DNA of 38,781 nt from an uncultured Mollicutes bacterium (lineage in GTDB: Bacteria; Bacillota_I; Bacilli_A; RFN20; CAG-826), in the NCBI GenBank assembly GCA_900539595.1, contig UQCQ01000014.1, positions 1 through 38,781 of the forward strand. The letters are read 5' to 3'. Under the pieces are notes generated by a model. That model had not been told where the DNA came from, did no database searches, and was given only the letters and a program-made list of their open reading frames with translations. Shown one piece after another: positions 14,701-22,309 of this stretch; the stretch's first letter is position 1; the number at the start of each line of letters is the position of its first letter. The position numbers and the translations under genes were made by a program.

Positions 14701-15543
14701 ATGCAAAAACGAGCGAAAGAGCATTTCGAAGGCGAACGCGCCTTATTCCAACAAAAGGATTTGCTTTTAGAAGAATGCCTTTTCGATAACGGGGAGTCTC
14801 CCTTAAAAGAAGGCAAAAATCTATTCTGCCTTCGTTCTACCTTTGATTGGAAATATCCCCTTTGGTATGGGAAAAATCTAAAAATCGAGGATTGTTTCTT
14901 TTCCTCTCAAGCACGCGCGGGCATTTGGTATAGCCAAGACGTAACGCTTTCTTCTTGTCGATATGAAGCCCCAAAAGGTTTTCGTAAATGCATAAATATC
15001 CATATTGAAAATTCTTCTTTTCCCCACGCGTTAGAAACTTTGTGGTGGAATGAAGACGTTGAGCTAAAAAATGTGCAAGTCCAACAAGGCGATTATTTTG
15101 GGATGGGTTCGAGGAATGCACGAATTGAAAACTTATCCCTTCAAGGAAATTATGCCTTTGATCACGGAGAAAATTTAAAGATATCCCATAGTAGCCTATT
15201 AACCAAGGACGCTTTTTGGAATTGCAAAAACGTCACGATTTATGACTCCGACATCGAAGGGGAATATTTTGGCTGGAATAGTGCCAACATCACCTTGGTT
15301 CGTTGCAAAATCAAATCCTTGCAGGGATTTTGCTATATCAATGGGTTGAAGATGGTGGATTGTCAGGTAGAAGCAGACCGCGCCTTTGAATATTGTTCTC
15401 ACTTAGATGTTGATATCTCTACTCCTCTAGAGTCCATTAAAAACCCGATTTCTGGGCGCATCCATTGCAAAGGGTGCAAGGAAGTCATTCTCGATGACCC
15501 TTCCTTAGATTCGAGCAAAACGGAGATTATCGTGGATGAGTAA
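14701..15543 (+). CDS. DUF3737 family protein
   Basis: A 280-residue protein of the DUF3737 family, function unknown. It is made of short repeats with a periodic pattern of aromatic, cysteine and asparagine residues (for example ENLKISHSSLL, KNVTIYDSDIEG, ANITLVRCKIKS), which suggests a right-handed beta-helix. No catalytic motif or signal peptide is visible. The ATG at 14701 is chosen because AAGAAGGA lies 8 bases upstream; an upstream in-frame ATG at 14668 lies inside thiI. It begins 1 base after thiI and overlaps the next gene by 8 bases, so it belongs to the operon. Confidence 0.8.
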   Translation: MQKRAKEHFEGERALFQQKDLLLEECLFDNGESPLKEGKNLFCLRSTFDWKYPLWYGKNLKIEDCFFSSQARAGIWYSQDVTLSSCRYEAPKGFRKCINIHIENSSFPHALETLWWNEDVELKNVQVQQGDYFGMGSRNARIENLSLQGNYAFDHGENLKISHSSLLTKDAFWNCKNVTIYDSDIEGEYFGWNSANITLVRCKIKSLQGFCYINGLKMVDCQVEADRAFEYCSHLDVDISTPLESIKNPISGRIHCKGCKEVILDDPSLDSSKTEIIVDE

Positions 15544-16699
15544 CTTTGATTTTGAAACCATTTTTGTCCGAGAAAATTCGGATTCGCTGAAATACGATGT
15601 TCCTTTAGGGGTATTGCCTTTAAGCATCGCCGATATGGATTTTGCTACCTGCCCTGCGGTACTAGAAGCGGTGAAGAAAAGAGCTTCAGAAGGGATTTTT
15701 GGATATGTCGAACCCAAGGATTCTTGGTATCAAAGTTATATTTCCTTCTTTCGGCGTCGTCATGGCTTAGAAATTCAAAGAGAAGACATGACCTTCATTA
15801 CCGGGGTGGTCCCGGCATTATCTTGTTCCGTGCGTTGCTTTAGTAAGGTAGGGGATCATGTGGTTGCGATTACCCCTGTTTATAATATTTTCTTCCATTC
15901 GATTGAAAATAATGGACGAAAAACCTTGATGGTCCCCCTCCTTAAGAATGAGGAAGGGTATGCATTAGATTTTAAAAAAATCGAAGAAGCGTTTGCCCTC
16001 CCTTCGACTTCATTGTGCCTATTTTGCAATCCCCAGAATCCCATCGGGATTATCTGGAAAAAAGAAGATCTCGCCCGCCTCGCCCGCTTAGCGAAGAAAT
16101 ATGGGGTAACGATTTTAAGCGATGAAATCCATGGTGAAATTGTAGAGCCGGGTCAATCTTATTGTCCTTTCTTTTCTTCTTGCCCTGAGGCGGAAGAAGT
16201 TGGGGTGATGGCCACTTCGCCTACCAAATGCTTCAATTTAGCTGGAATTCAAACCGCCTGTGTGGTGGTTAAAAACCCTTTATTACGGGAAAAAATTCGC
16301 ATCCAAATTAATCAGGATGAAGTCGGGGAACCTAATGTCTTTTCTTGCCTTGCAGCAGAAGCGGCCTGGAATCAAGGAGAAGCGTGGCTAGAAGAAGCAA
16401 AGAAGGTACTTTTCTCGAATCGTCGTTTAGCGGAAAATTATATCGAAGAAAATATACCGGGAATAAAACCCATCCGAGGAGAAGCCACTTATTTGCTATG
16501 GATTGATGCTTCTAAAGTATGTAAAGACTCGGAAATACTATGCGAATTCCTTCAAAAAGATGCTCGTGTTGCCCTCAATCCTGGAAGCGAATATGGCTTA
16601 GGGGGAGAAGGTTATCTAAGAATGAATCTTGCTTATCCGAAGAAAGTATTGCTGGAAGGGTTAAAACGATTGAAAATTGGCATCGAACATTTTAAATAA
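15536..16699 (+). CDS. patB: MalY/PatB family C-S lyase (PLP aminotransferase fold)
   Basis: A 387-residue fold-type I PLP enzyme of the MalY/PatB group, which cleaves cystathionine, cysteine or related thioethers to release thiols. The start has LPLSIADMDF typical of the group; other motifs are CNPQNPIG (164-171), SDEIHGEI (195-202) and the PLP lysine K231 in SPTKCFN. Its start lies inside the end of the DUF3737 gene. Placement in an operon with a cysteine desulfurase and thiI suggests a sulfur-related role, but an amino acid transaminase activity cannot be excluded. Confidence 0.88.
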   Translation: MSNFDFETIFVRENSDSLKYDVPLGVLPLSIADMDFATCPAVLEAVKKRASEGIFGYVEPKDSWYQSYISFFRRRHGLEIQREDMTFITGVVPALSCSVRCFSKVGDHVVAITPVYNIFFHSIENNGRKTLMVPLLKNEEGYALDFKKIEEAFALPSTSLCLFCNPQNPIGIIWKKEDLARLARLAKKYGVTILSDEIHGEIVEPGQSYCPFFSSCPEAEEVGVMATSPTKCFNLAGIQTACVVVKNPLLREKIRIQINQDEVGEPNVFSCLAAEAAWNQGEAWLEEAKKVLFSNRRLAENYIEENIPGIKPIRGEATYLLWIDASKVCKDSEILCEFLQKDARVALNPGSEYGLGGEGYLRMNLAYPKKVLLEGLKRLKIGIEHFK

Positions 16700-16720
16700 G
16701 CCTATCGGGAGGAATTGGGT

Positions 16721-18322
16721 ATGGGGCATTTAATCGACTACGTAGAATGGAAGGGGGATGAATCCTATTCGTCAAAACCCTTTAATCTCGTCGATTCCGT
16801 CGTTTTGGCTTTTCTCTCTTATGTGCGGTTTGGCGATTCGGTTCGTTTAGATGATTCCCCCACCTTAAAGGAAACGTATGACCTTTTGATGAAAAAGGGG
16901 AAAGATCCCGTCATCGCGACGATGGATGGAACTCAACGAAAAAAAGATTATTTGGCTTTGCTCCAAGCGGTTTGTTCCTCCTCTCGTTATGGATCGATGG
17001 TTCTTGTGGACTATGAAGATATCACCGACACGAAAGCTAATATTCAATTCGCAGGCCTAGGATTTGAACTAGAAACCGGCGAATTGGTTGCTTCTTATCG
17101 AGGAACGGATGAAACCATCGTGGGGTGGAAAGAAAATTTTGAATTAAGTTTTCAAGAAGTCCCCGCCCAGAGAAAAGCCGCGGAATTTGCTACAAAATTA
17201 GCAAGAATAGGGAAACCTCTTTACATCGTGGGCCACAGTAAAGGCGGGAATTTGGCTTTATATGCCGCTTCAAAATTGCCTTTAGATGATCGCAACTTAC
17301 TAAAACACCTTTATCTACTCGATTCCCCAGGACTATGCGAAGAGGTTTTTGGCAAAGTCGATATGGATTATTTAAATCCCGTGACGACTTGCTTAAATCC
17401 GGGCTATGACGTGGTAGGACAGATTTTTAAGATGCCTTTTCAAGATGTCCATATCGTAGACTGCGATGCTTCCACGATTTTTCAGCACGCCTTTCTTTCC
17501 TGGCGAATCGAAAAAGGAGAATTCGTCTACCTTCAAGACTATGACCCCGAATGCGCTTGGGCAAATCAAGTGATTCGAGATTGGCTTATCGATGTTGATA
17601 TGGATTCGAGAAAGAAATTCGTCGGCGATTTCTTCCAAGCCTTAACTAGTCACGGGGAGAAAACCCTTTGGGACTTAGGAAAAAATCCGATTCGAACCGT
17701 GGATAAATTGCTGGTTAGTTACTTCGATGCGCCGAAAAAGACGAAAGAACCAGTGAAAAAACTTGGGTTTGCCGCTTTCTTTGGAACCTCCCTTCGCGAA
17801 TTGAAATCTCTTCGTCAGTTCCCGGACTTTATTTCTTCTAGCCTTGTTCAGGCTTTGATTATGATCACCGTTGGATTGTTGTTTACCTTTTTGCCGGAAT
17901 CTCTCCCGTGGATTGTTGTGATTTCCGCTAGCGCAGCTTTGCTATTTTTATGGGTGATTGCCTTCTATTATTTAGCAAAGAACAAGTGGAATTGGAAGGC
18001 TTATCGATTGCGACTTTGGATTGCTTCGTTTTTGACTCTCGCTTATGTAGGGGCGGCTTTGTTAGGATGGCAGTTGATTTCGGATATCAGCCTTTATGGC
18101 GCGGGTTTATTCTTCCTTCTTTTTGGTGCTTGGATCCTCCTTGCGATGGATCAAAAGAAGGAAGCCCCCAAATTTGTCCGCGTTATTAACTGGATTGAAA
18201 TCGCCCTCTATGCGTTGATGGGCTGCTATTTGCTTTTCGTCCCGACTCCATATGTAGGGTATGGTTTATTTGCAGCGGGCATTATTTTAACGGTTGATGG
18301 CGCATATAAACTTGTCCGATAG
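16721..18322 (+). CDS. DUF2974 (Mbeg1-like) alpha/beta hydrolase fused to membrane domain
   Basis: A 533-residue protein. Residues 1 to about 330 match the DUF2974/Mbeg1-like hydrolases: opening IDYVEWKGDESY, SYRGTD (125-130), and the nucleophile elbow GHSKGG (171-176, serine 173). From about residue 370 it has a membrane domain with about five to six hydrophobic helices and no signal peptide. The family is lipase-like; a membrane-lipid substrate is inferred. GGGAGG lies 7 bases before the ATG at 16721. It is the last gene of the ezrA-led run, followed by a strong terminator. Confidence 0.75.
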   Translation: MGHLIDYVEWKGDESYSSKPFNLVDSVVLAFLSYVRFGDSVRLDDSPTLKETYDLLMKKGKDPVIATMDGTQRKKDYLALLQAVCSSSRYGSMVLVDYEDITDTKANIQFAGLGFELETGELVASYRGTDETIVGWKENFELSFQEVPAQRKAAEFATKLARIGKPLYIVGHSKGGNLALYAASKLPLDDRNLLKHLYLLDSPGLCEEVFGKVDMDYLNPVTTCLNPGYDVVGQIFKMPFQDVHIVDCDASTIFQHAFLSWRIEKGEFVYLQDYDPECAWANQVIRDWLIDVDMDSRKKFVGDFFQALTSHGEKTLWDLGKNPIRTVDKLLVSYFDAPKKTKEPVKKLGFAAFFGTSLRELKSLRQFPDFISSSLVQALIMITVGLLFTFLPESLPWIVVISASAALLFLWVIAFYYLAKNKWNWKAYRLRLWIASFLTLAYVGAALLGWQLISDISLYGAGLFFLLFGAWILLAMDQKKEAPKFVRVINWIEIALYALMGCYLLFVPTPYVGYGLFAAGIILTVDGAYKLVR

Positions 18323-18336
18323 TTTTGAAAAATCAT

Positions 18337-18368
18337 AAAAAAAGTTCCGAATTTTTCGGAACTTTTTT
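18337..18368. terminator. Bidirectional terminator
   Basis: A-run, GTTCCGAA (18344-18351), TTT loop, TTCGGAAC (18355-18362), T-run. It serves the hydrolase gene on plus and rplT on minus. Confidence 0.9.
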
Positions 18369-18386
18369 GGTTAAATCGGAATTCGA

Positions 18387-18740
18387 TTAAGCCGCTTTCT
18401 TCGCGGTCTCGACGAGGCCGGTGAAGGCTTTGGGATCGGCGATGGCGATCTCGGAAAGCATCTTACGGTTGATTTCGATGTTGGCTTTCTTCAAGCCGCC
18501 CATGAATTTGGAATAAGAGATTCCGTTGAGACGGCAAGCGGCGTTGATACGCTTGATCCAAAGCTTGCGGTAGTCGCGCTTGACGAGGCGACGGGAATTG
18601 TACGCATAACGGAGCGAGTGGCAAACTTGCTCTTTGGCGGTTTTGAAGAGAAGGTGCTTGGAGCCGAAATAACCTTCGGCGGCTTTCAAGATCTTCTTAC
18701 GACGGGCACGGGTAACGGTGCCACCTTTGACTCTAGCCAT
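18387..18740 (-). CDS. rplT: 50S ribosomal protein L20
   Basis: A 117-residue 23S rRNA-binding assembly protein. The N-terminus (ARVKGGTVTRARRKKILKAA) is canonical, and KAAEGYFGSKH and LWIKRINAACR are conserved. AGGAGG is present. It is third in infC-rpmI-rplT. In Bacilli L20 represses this operon through the infC leader, and a fitting attenuator lies upstream of infC here. Confidence 0.98.
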   Translation of the reverse strand: MARVKGGTVTRARRKKILKAAEGYFGSKHLLFKTAKEQVCHSLRYAYNSRRLVKRDYRKLWIKRINAACRLNGISYSKFMGGLKKANIEINRKMLSEIAIADPKAFTGLVETAKKAA

Positions 18741-18759
18741 TGTTCGTTCTTCCTCCTAA

Positions 18760-18954
18760 TTACTTGACGATCATGAAGCGGATGCGCTTGTAGTCGGTTT
18801 TGTCGATCATGCCAGCACGGCGGAGCTGACGGCATTGCTTCGCGGTTTTGTAAGGGGCATGGTGGCCTTTATACGCGTGGACGTATTTGAGTTTACCGTT
18901 TCCGGTCACTTTCACTCTCTTGGCAAGAGAGCGATTCGTTTTCATCTTCGGCAT
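18760..18954 (-). CDS. rpmI: 50S ribosomal protein L35
   Basis: A 64-residue basic protein starting PKMKTNRSLAKRVKVTGNGK. The start at 18954 is set by family length and AAAGGAG 6 bases upstream; a longer in-frame extension overlaps infC and is not real. It lies between infC and rplT in the conserved order. Confidence 0.97.
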   Translation of the reverse strand: MPKMKTNRSLAKRVKVTGNGKLKYVHAYKGHHAPYKTAKQCRQLRRAGMIDKTDYKRIRFMIVK

Positions 18955-18965
18955 AAATTTCTCCT

Positions 18966-19529
18966 TTATTTTTGTTTGCCTTTCGGTGCGACGATGCAGG
19001 AGTAGCATTTGCCATCCCAATCGGGCTTCTTTTCGACGAAGGTGGTCAATCCTTCAACGCTTAACATTTCCAAGAATTTTGCAAGCAATTCTTCGCCGAG
19101 TTCCTTGTGGGCCATTTCACGGCCTTTGAGGATGACGCGGACATTGACTTTGTCACCATCTTGCAAGAATTGACGGCCTTTCTTTGCTTTGGTCTCCAAG
19201 TCGTGCATGCCAATTTGCATGTGGATTTGGATTTCCTTGAGCTCAGCGGCCTTGGATTTACGCTTGTTTTCCTTTTCGGCTTTTTCCTTTTCAAATCGGT
19301 ATTTGCCGTAGTTGAGGATTTTGCACACGGGCGGGTTGGCGTTCGGGGCAACGCAGAAGAGGTCGAGGTCGTAACTGGCGGCGAGCTCATTTGCGCGGCG
19401 GGACGGCATATGCCCGAGGTTTTCTCCGTTAGGTCCGATGACTTGTACCATGGGATAACGGACATTCTCGTTGATGGGGTCCAAGCGCTTCATGGGGCGA
19501 TGGCGATCGTTTTGGTTAATGTAAGCTAT
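18966..19529 (-). CDS. infC: Translation initiation factor IF-3, probable AUA start
   Basis: IF-3 keeps subunits apart and checks the initiation codon. The body (PINENVRYPMVQVIGPNGEN, FEKEKAEKENKRKSK, KGREMAH) is canonical. The first ATG (19493) has no Shine-Dalgarno. Twelve codons upstream in frame, an ATA at 19529-19527 lies 9 bases after AGGAGG (19539-19544), giving a 187-residue protein. Rare start codons (AUU, AUC, AUA) are a known autoregulatory device in infC. An in-frame ATT three codons later is possible but poorly spaced. It is first in infC-rpmI-rplT. Confidence 0.9.
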   Translation of the reverse strand: MAYINQNDRHRPMKRLDPINENVRYPMVQVIGPNGENLGHMPSRRANELAASYDLDLFCVAPNANPPVCKILNYGKYRFEKEKAEKENKRKSKAAELKEIQIHMQIGMHDLETKAKKGRQFLQDGDKVNVRVILKGREMAHKELGEELLAKFLEMLSVEGLTTFVEKKPDWDGKCYSCIVAPKGKQK

Positions 19530-19552
19530 GGGTGATTTCCTCCTAAGACGTC

Positions 19553-19581
19553 AATAAAACCGGATGGCAATGGCAATCCGG
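19553..19581 (-). terminator. Attenuator in infC leader (L20-leader type)
   Basis: On the minus strand CCGGAT (19581-19576), 10-base loop, ATCCGG (19565-19560), then TTTTATT. It sits within the leader, 24 bases before the infC start codon, so it must act as a regulated attenuator. L20-dependent attenuation of this operon is established in Bacillus. Confidence 0.75.
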
Positions 19582-19675
19582 CTTCTGAAGGTTGGTTCAG
19601 TAGTTTCCAGGCCAATTCTCACCTTGGAGAATCTGGCGAATCGCCGGAAGCGATTGCTTTCTACATTTATCGACG
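19582..19675 (-). promoter_or_regulatory. infC leader, antiterminator region
   Basis: A structured leader with AATCGC/GCGATT and ATTCTC/GAGAAT hairpins; CTTCCGGC can compete with the terminator arm. The leader is likely to hold the L20-binding rRNA mimic. This is inferred from gene context. Confidence 0.55.
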
Positions 19676-19680
19676 TGCAT

Positions 19681-19708
19681 ATAATATGCATTTTGGAACG
19701 TTTATCAA
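19681..19708 (-). promoter_or_regulatory. Promoter of infC-rpmI-rplT
   Basis: On the minus strand TTGATA (19708-19703), 16-bp spacer, TATTAT (19686-19681). The predicted start near 19674 gives a leader of about 145 nt. Confidence 0.65.
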
Positions 19709-19781
19709 GCCTTATTTTCTTTTTCTTTAGAAAAATGCTCCTCCCTTGGAGGAATGGAACAATTGGAGTAAGGTTATAGTC

Positions 19782-20261
19782 ATGTTTGAAGTGTGCGAAA
19801 ACGGCTGTTGCTTTGAGAACTTGACCTTGTCGAGTTCCCTGGAAATGGAAGGGGAGGCCCTCGGGGATACCATGAATTTTTTAAGGAAGCACCTTAAAGA
19901 CGACCCCAAGGGTTTTATCAAATTGCTCCCTTATCTTCGACCTTTGTCTCTTCATTTTCGGAAAAGAAAAGTGCTTTATCCTTACTTAAATGGGGATTCG
20001 TTCGTCAGTGAAAACGACGCTTGTTGGGGTGAATTGGATGCGTTGCTGGATGCGGATGTTTCCTCCATCCCTGTCCATTTATTGAAATTTGCCACATTAT
20101 TTGACGCTTATCTCCGCCACGAAGAAGCTTTGTATCCTGTTTTGGAACGATTCGATGAAGACACGTGCAAAAAAATTGTATCCGATTGGATCTTCATCGG
20201 CTTTTGCTATATCGGATGTAATCCCGAAGCCCAGTCGTTTGTTTATTTTAACGAGAAATAG
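19782..20261 (+). CDS. Hemerythrin-like helical protein (weak)
   Basis: A 159-residue, mostly helical cytosolic protein with no firm family. LSLHFRKRKVLYPYL and LRHEEALYPVLERF resemble the H-x3-E-x3-LYP repeats of hemerythrin/DUF438 domains. Some expected metal ligands are missing: the first motif has lysine where the glutamate is expected. Metal binding is therefore doubtful. The start at 19782 is tentative: GGAG lies about 13 bases upstream and TATAGT lies immediately before the ATG; a TTG at 19746 would add 12 residues. It is divergent from infC and convergent with the next gene, their stops one base apart. Confidence 0.5.
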   Translation: MFEVCENGCCFENLTLSSSLEMEGEALGDTMNFLRKHLKDDPKGFIKLLPYLRPLSLHFRKRKVLYPYLNGDSFVSENDACWGELDALLDADVSSIPVHLLKFATLFDAYLRHEEALYPVLERFDEDTCKKIVSDWIFIGFCYIGCNPEAQSFVYFNEK

Positions 20262-20262
20262 T

Positions 20263-20649
20263 TCAGGCGGCGCCATGCTGCAAAATGCTTAAGGCTAGCA
20301 GGACGGAAAAAGCGAGCACGCAAACCATGGAACAAAAGAAGATGGCGTAACCTACGCTTTTTAGATATTTCCAAGAAATCCATTTTCCTAATAACGGGGA
20401 AATAAGTAAACCAAGCAAGGCAATATCCAAAAAAGAAACAGCCAAATAGCCATATAGGATTTTATCTTGGGCAAAGGTTTTTTGAGTAAAAAGTGCAGAA
20501 AATACCGCGAATAAAAGAAATCCAATCAAAGATAATCCGACGCCTAATCCGTAGATTTTAATATCCTCTTTTTTCTTAGAGGAAAGCAAAATGAAGCCTG
20601 CAAAATAGAGGGCGAGGGCAAGAAGAGAAAGAAGTAAAAATAAATCCAT
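20263..20649 (-). CDS. Four-helix membrane protein downstream of fic-like gene
   Basis: A 128-residue hydrophobic protein with four predicted membrane helices (about 2-22, 31-52, 66-86 and 97-122) and short loops. No family recognised. It starts 3 bases after the Fic-like gene's stop, so it is co-transcribed with it and may act with it. There is no cleavable signal peptide. Confidence 0.6.
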   Translation of the reverse strand: MDLFLLLSLLALALYFAGFILLSSKKKEDIKIYGLGVGLSLIGFLLFAVFSALFTQKTFAQDKILYGYLAVSFLDIALLGLLISPLLGKWISWKYLKSVGYAIFFCSMVCVLAFSVLLALSILQHGAA

Positions 20650-20652
20650 GAT

Positions 20653-21606
20653 TTATGCCTTTTTGTATTTTTGATTGCGGTCGGTGGGCGTGAGGGGATT
20701 CAGCATCACAAGGTATTTGTTGTCCAGCCCTGGACGAATGTAGTTTTTCTGTAGTCCTAGCCGCGATTTTAAGCCCAAGAGATCGCAAAGTTCTTGGGCG
20801 CTATAGAAGCGGCCGTCTTCCATTTTGGACAGAAGCTTTTCTAATAGCGGGGTTTTGCTTTGAACAGAACGCAAAGTTTTCTTCAAGGCCAGGTTCAAAG
20901 CGGTTTCTACGCAAAGCAAGGATTCGTAAAGAAAGGGAGAAGTATCTCCACATGCAACCGATTCTTCATAAGCGTGATCAAGATCGGCGCGTTTTGATAG
21001 CATCACTTGGAATAGAGGGAGGTCCATCAGGTCTTTGCAGTAATGAACGAGAATGGCCTTCATTAAATAAAGAGATAACACGATGCCCGAATGGGAATAA
21101 GGCTGAATCGCTTGCATTTGAAAATAGAAGAGCCCGCTTAAGCACAGAGGATGAATTCTTTCCTGACTGCTATTTTGGAAACGATAAATCGCTTGCAACA
21201 TGGGCTCGATTTTGGCTTTTAAAGGAACAATATAAGCAAAATCTTCCGCCTTTCTCCCACATCGACGAGGGGCTCCAAGAGGGAAATAGGCTTTTTCGAA
21301 TTGATCCATAAACCCCATGTCGAAGGGGTTGATTTTCGGCATTGCCTTAACAAGAGCGAATAAACCTTCGGCTTGAGGAAGCATAGAAAGCCCCCCTTCT
21401 CCTAAGGCACGGAATTGACTGGGAGTAAGGCTTATTCCGTCAAAGGAAAGAAGCGCTTTGGTTTCTTTTGCCATATTTTCTTCGTCAGAGTGATGGGCGG
21501 ATAAAACGGAAAATCGTCCCACTTGAAAGGCGATCTCACTGGTCTTTAAAAGCAATTCGTTGTTCAGCGTATAAACGCAATTATAGGGGGCATTTATCTT
21601 TGACAT
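20653..21606 (-). CDS. Fic-fold protein with degenerate active site
   Basis: A 317-residue protein with Fic-family layout: an N-terminal helix with LLSFDGISLT (52-61) in place of the inhibitory S-x-x-x-E-G motif, a flap region (RRCGRKAEDFAYIVP, 114-128), and a central helix-loop at 156-190. Active Fic enzymes have HPFxxGNGRxxR there; this protein reads QPYSHSGIVLSL (168-179), losing the catalytic histidine, the anion-binding GNG and the arginines. The C-terminus looks like the winged-helix tail of many Fic proteins. AMP transfer is thus unlikely; a binding or regulatory role is inferred. The ATG lacks a Shine-Dalgarno and its predicted transcript is leaderless. Confidence 0.7.
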   Translation of the reverse strand: MSKINAPYNCVYTLNNELLLKTSEIAFQVGRFSVLSAHHSDEENMAKETKALLSFDGISLTPSQFRALGEGGLSMLPQAEGLFALVKAMPKINPFDMGFMDQFEKAYFPLGAPRRCGRKAEDFAYIVPLKAKIEPMLQAIYRFQNSSQERIHPLCLSGLFYFQMQAIQPYSHSGIVLSLYLMKAILVHYCKDLMDLPLFQVMLSKRADLDHAYEESVACGDTSPFLYESLLCVETALNLALKKTLRSVQSKTPLLEKLLSKMEDGRFYSAQELCDLLGLKSRLGLQKNYIRPGLDNKYLVMLNPLTPTDRNQKYKKA

Positions 21607-21612
21607 AACTAC

Positions 21613-21621
21613 ATTTTATCA
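21613..21621 (-). promoter_or_regulatory. Extended -10 promoter of fic-like gene (leaderless)
   Basis: On the minus strand TG-A-TAAAAT (21621-21613). Seven bases after the hexamer is the A of the ATG at 21606. TTAACA lies 15 bases upstream of the hexamer. Confidence 0.55.
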
Positions 21622-21647
21622 CTTTTTACGCAATGTTAAATTGTGGA

Positions 21648-21669
21648 TGTATATATTCCTGTATATATT
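21648..21669. repeat. Two TGTATATATT direct repeats
   Basis: TGTATATATT at 21648-21657 and 21660-21669, 12 bp apart, in the divergent region between the Fic-like and Ogt-like genes. Possible operator; may be simple AT-rich coincidence. Confidence 0.35.
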
Positions 21670-21729
21670 TTATCCTCCTCTTTCTTAACCAAGATTTTTT
21701 GAATGAAAACGAAAAATGTCGCTCCCCCC

Positions 21730-21757
21730 TTGACCAAGGCCATCCTCCTCCTAAAAA
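21730..21757 (+). promoter_or_regulatory. Promoter of ogt-like gene (leaderless)
   Basis: TTGACC (21730-21735), 16-bp spacer, TAAAAA (21752-21757). The predicted start falls on the ATG at 21765; no Shine-Dalgarno. Confidence 0.5.
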
Positions 21758-21764
21758 TAAAGGC

Positions 21765-22292
21765 ATGAGTTATTCGTATTTTAGTTATGAAACCGAATTG
21801 GGCGAGATGACCTTGGTTTCGGATGGCAAGGCGATTGTTACCGTCTTGTTTGGATCCGGCACACTTCCCGGATGCTTCCGCGAGGAAGATAGCATTCTTA
21901 TCGAAGCGATTCAGGAATTGAACCAATACATTGCGGGACAGCGGAAGGTATTTAGCGTACCCGTCGACCCTTTAGGGTCCGATACGGAACGCAAAATTTA
22001 TTTTTATGTGCGTGACCATGTGGCTTATGGCAAATTCATCACCTATGAACGCATTGCAAGCGAACTCGACCTCCCCCTAGAAACGGTGGAAGAAGCGCTC
22101 CATACGAATTCATGCCCCATTTGGATTCCTTGCCACCGCGTGATTGGAGCCGATAAGAAATTAAGGACTTATGTTGGTGATCGCCTCAAAATGAAAAAAG
22201 GCCTTCTAGCCTTCGAGCATCAACATGTGAATCGTGACTTTGTTGCCCCGGATTATCACGATGATGACGAAGACTCGGGATATAAAATCTAA
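21765..22292 (+). CDS. Methylated-DNA-protein cysteine methyltransferase-like protein
   Basis: The 175-residue protein aligns with Ogt/MGMT: an N-terminal domain, then the DNA-binding and active-site domain with VAYGKFITYERIA (86-98) and the acceptor motif IPCHRVIG (121-128, C123). The conserved arginine finger region (usually RAVG) reads LETVEEAL, so the base-flipping arginine is absent. It ends in an acidic tail (DDDEDSG). Alkyltransferase-like activity or DNA binding is possible; full repair activity is uncertain. A longer N-terminus from 21633 reads through the promoter and is not supported. Confidence 0.8.
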   Translation: MSYSYFSYETELGEMTLVSDGKAIVTVLFGSGTLPGCFREEDSILIEAIQELNQYIAGQRKVFSVPVDPLGSDTERKIYFYVRDHVAYGKFITYERIASELDLPLETVEEALHTNSCPIWIPCHRVIGADKKLRTYVGDRLKMKKGLLAFEHQHVNRDFVAPDYHDDDEDSGYKI

Positions 22293-22309
22293 GTAAGACC
22301 GATAACTCT

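Noticed and set aside
14181..14816. 211-codon minus-strand frame over thiI and the DUF3737 start
   Set aside because: Shadow of two real genes; no start signals.
21633..21764. 44-codon N-terminal extension of the Ogt-like protein
   Set aside because: Covers the intergenic promoter; Cys/Ile-rich sequence does not belong to the family.
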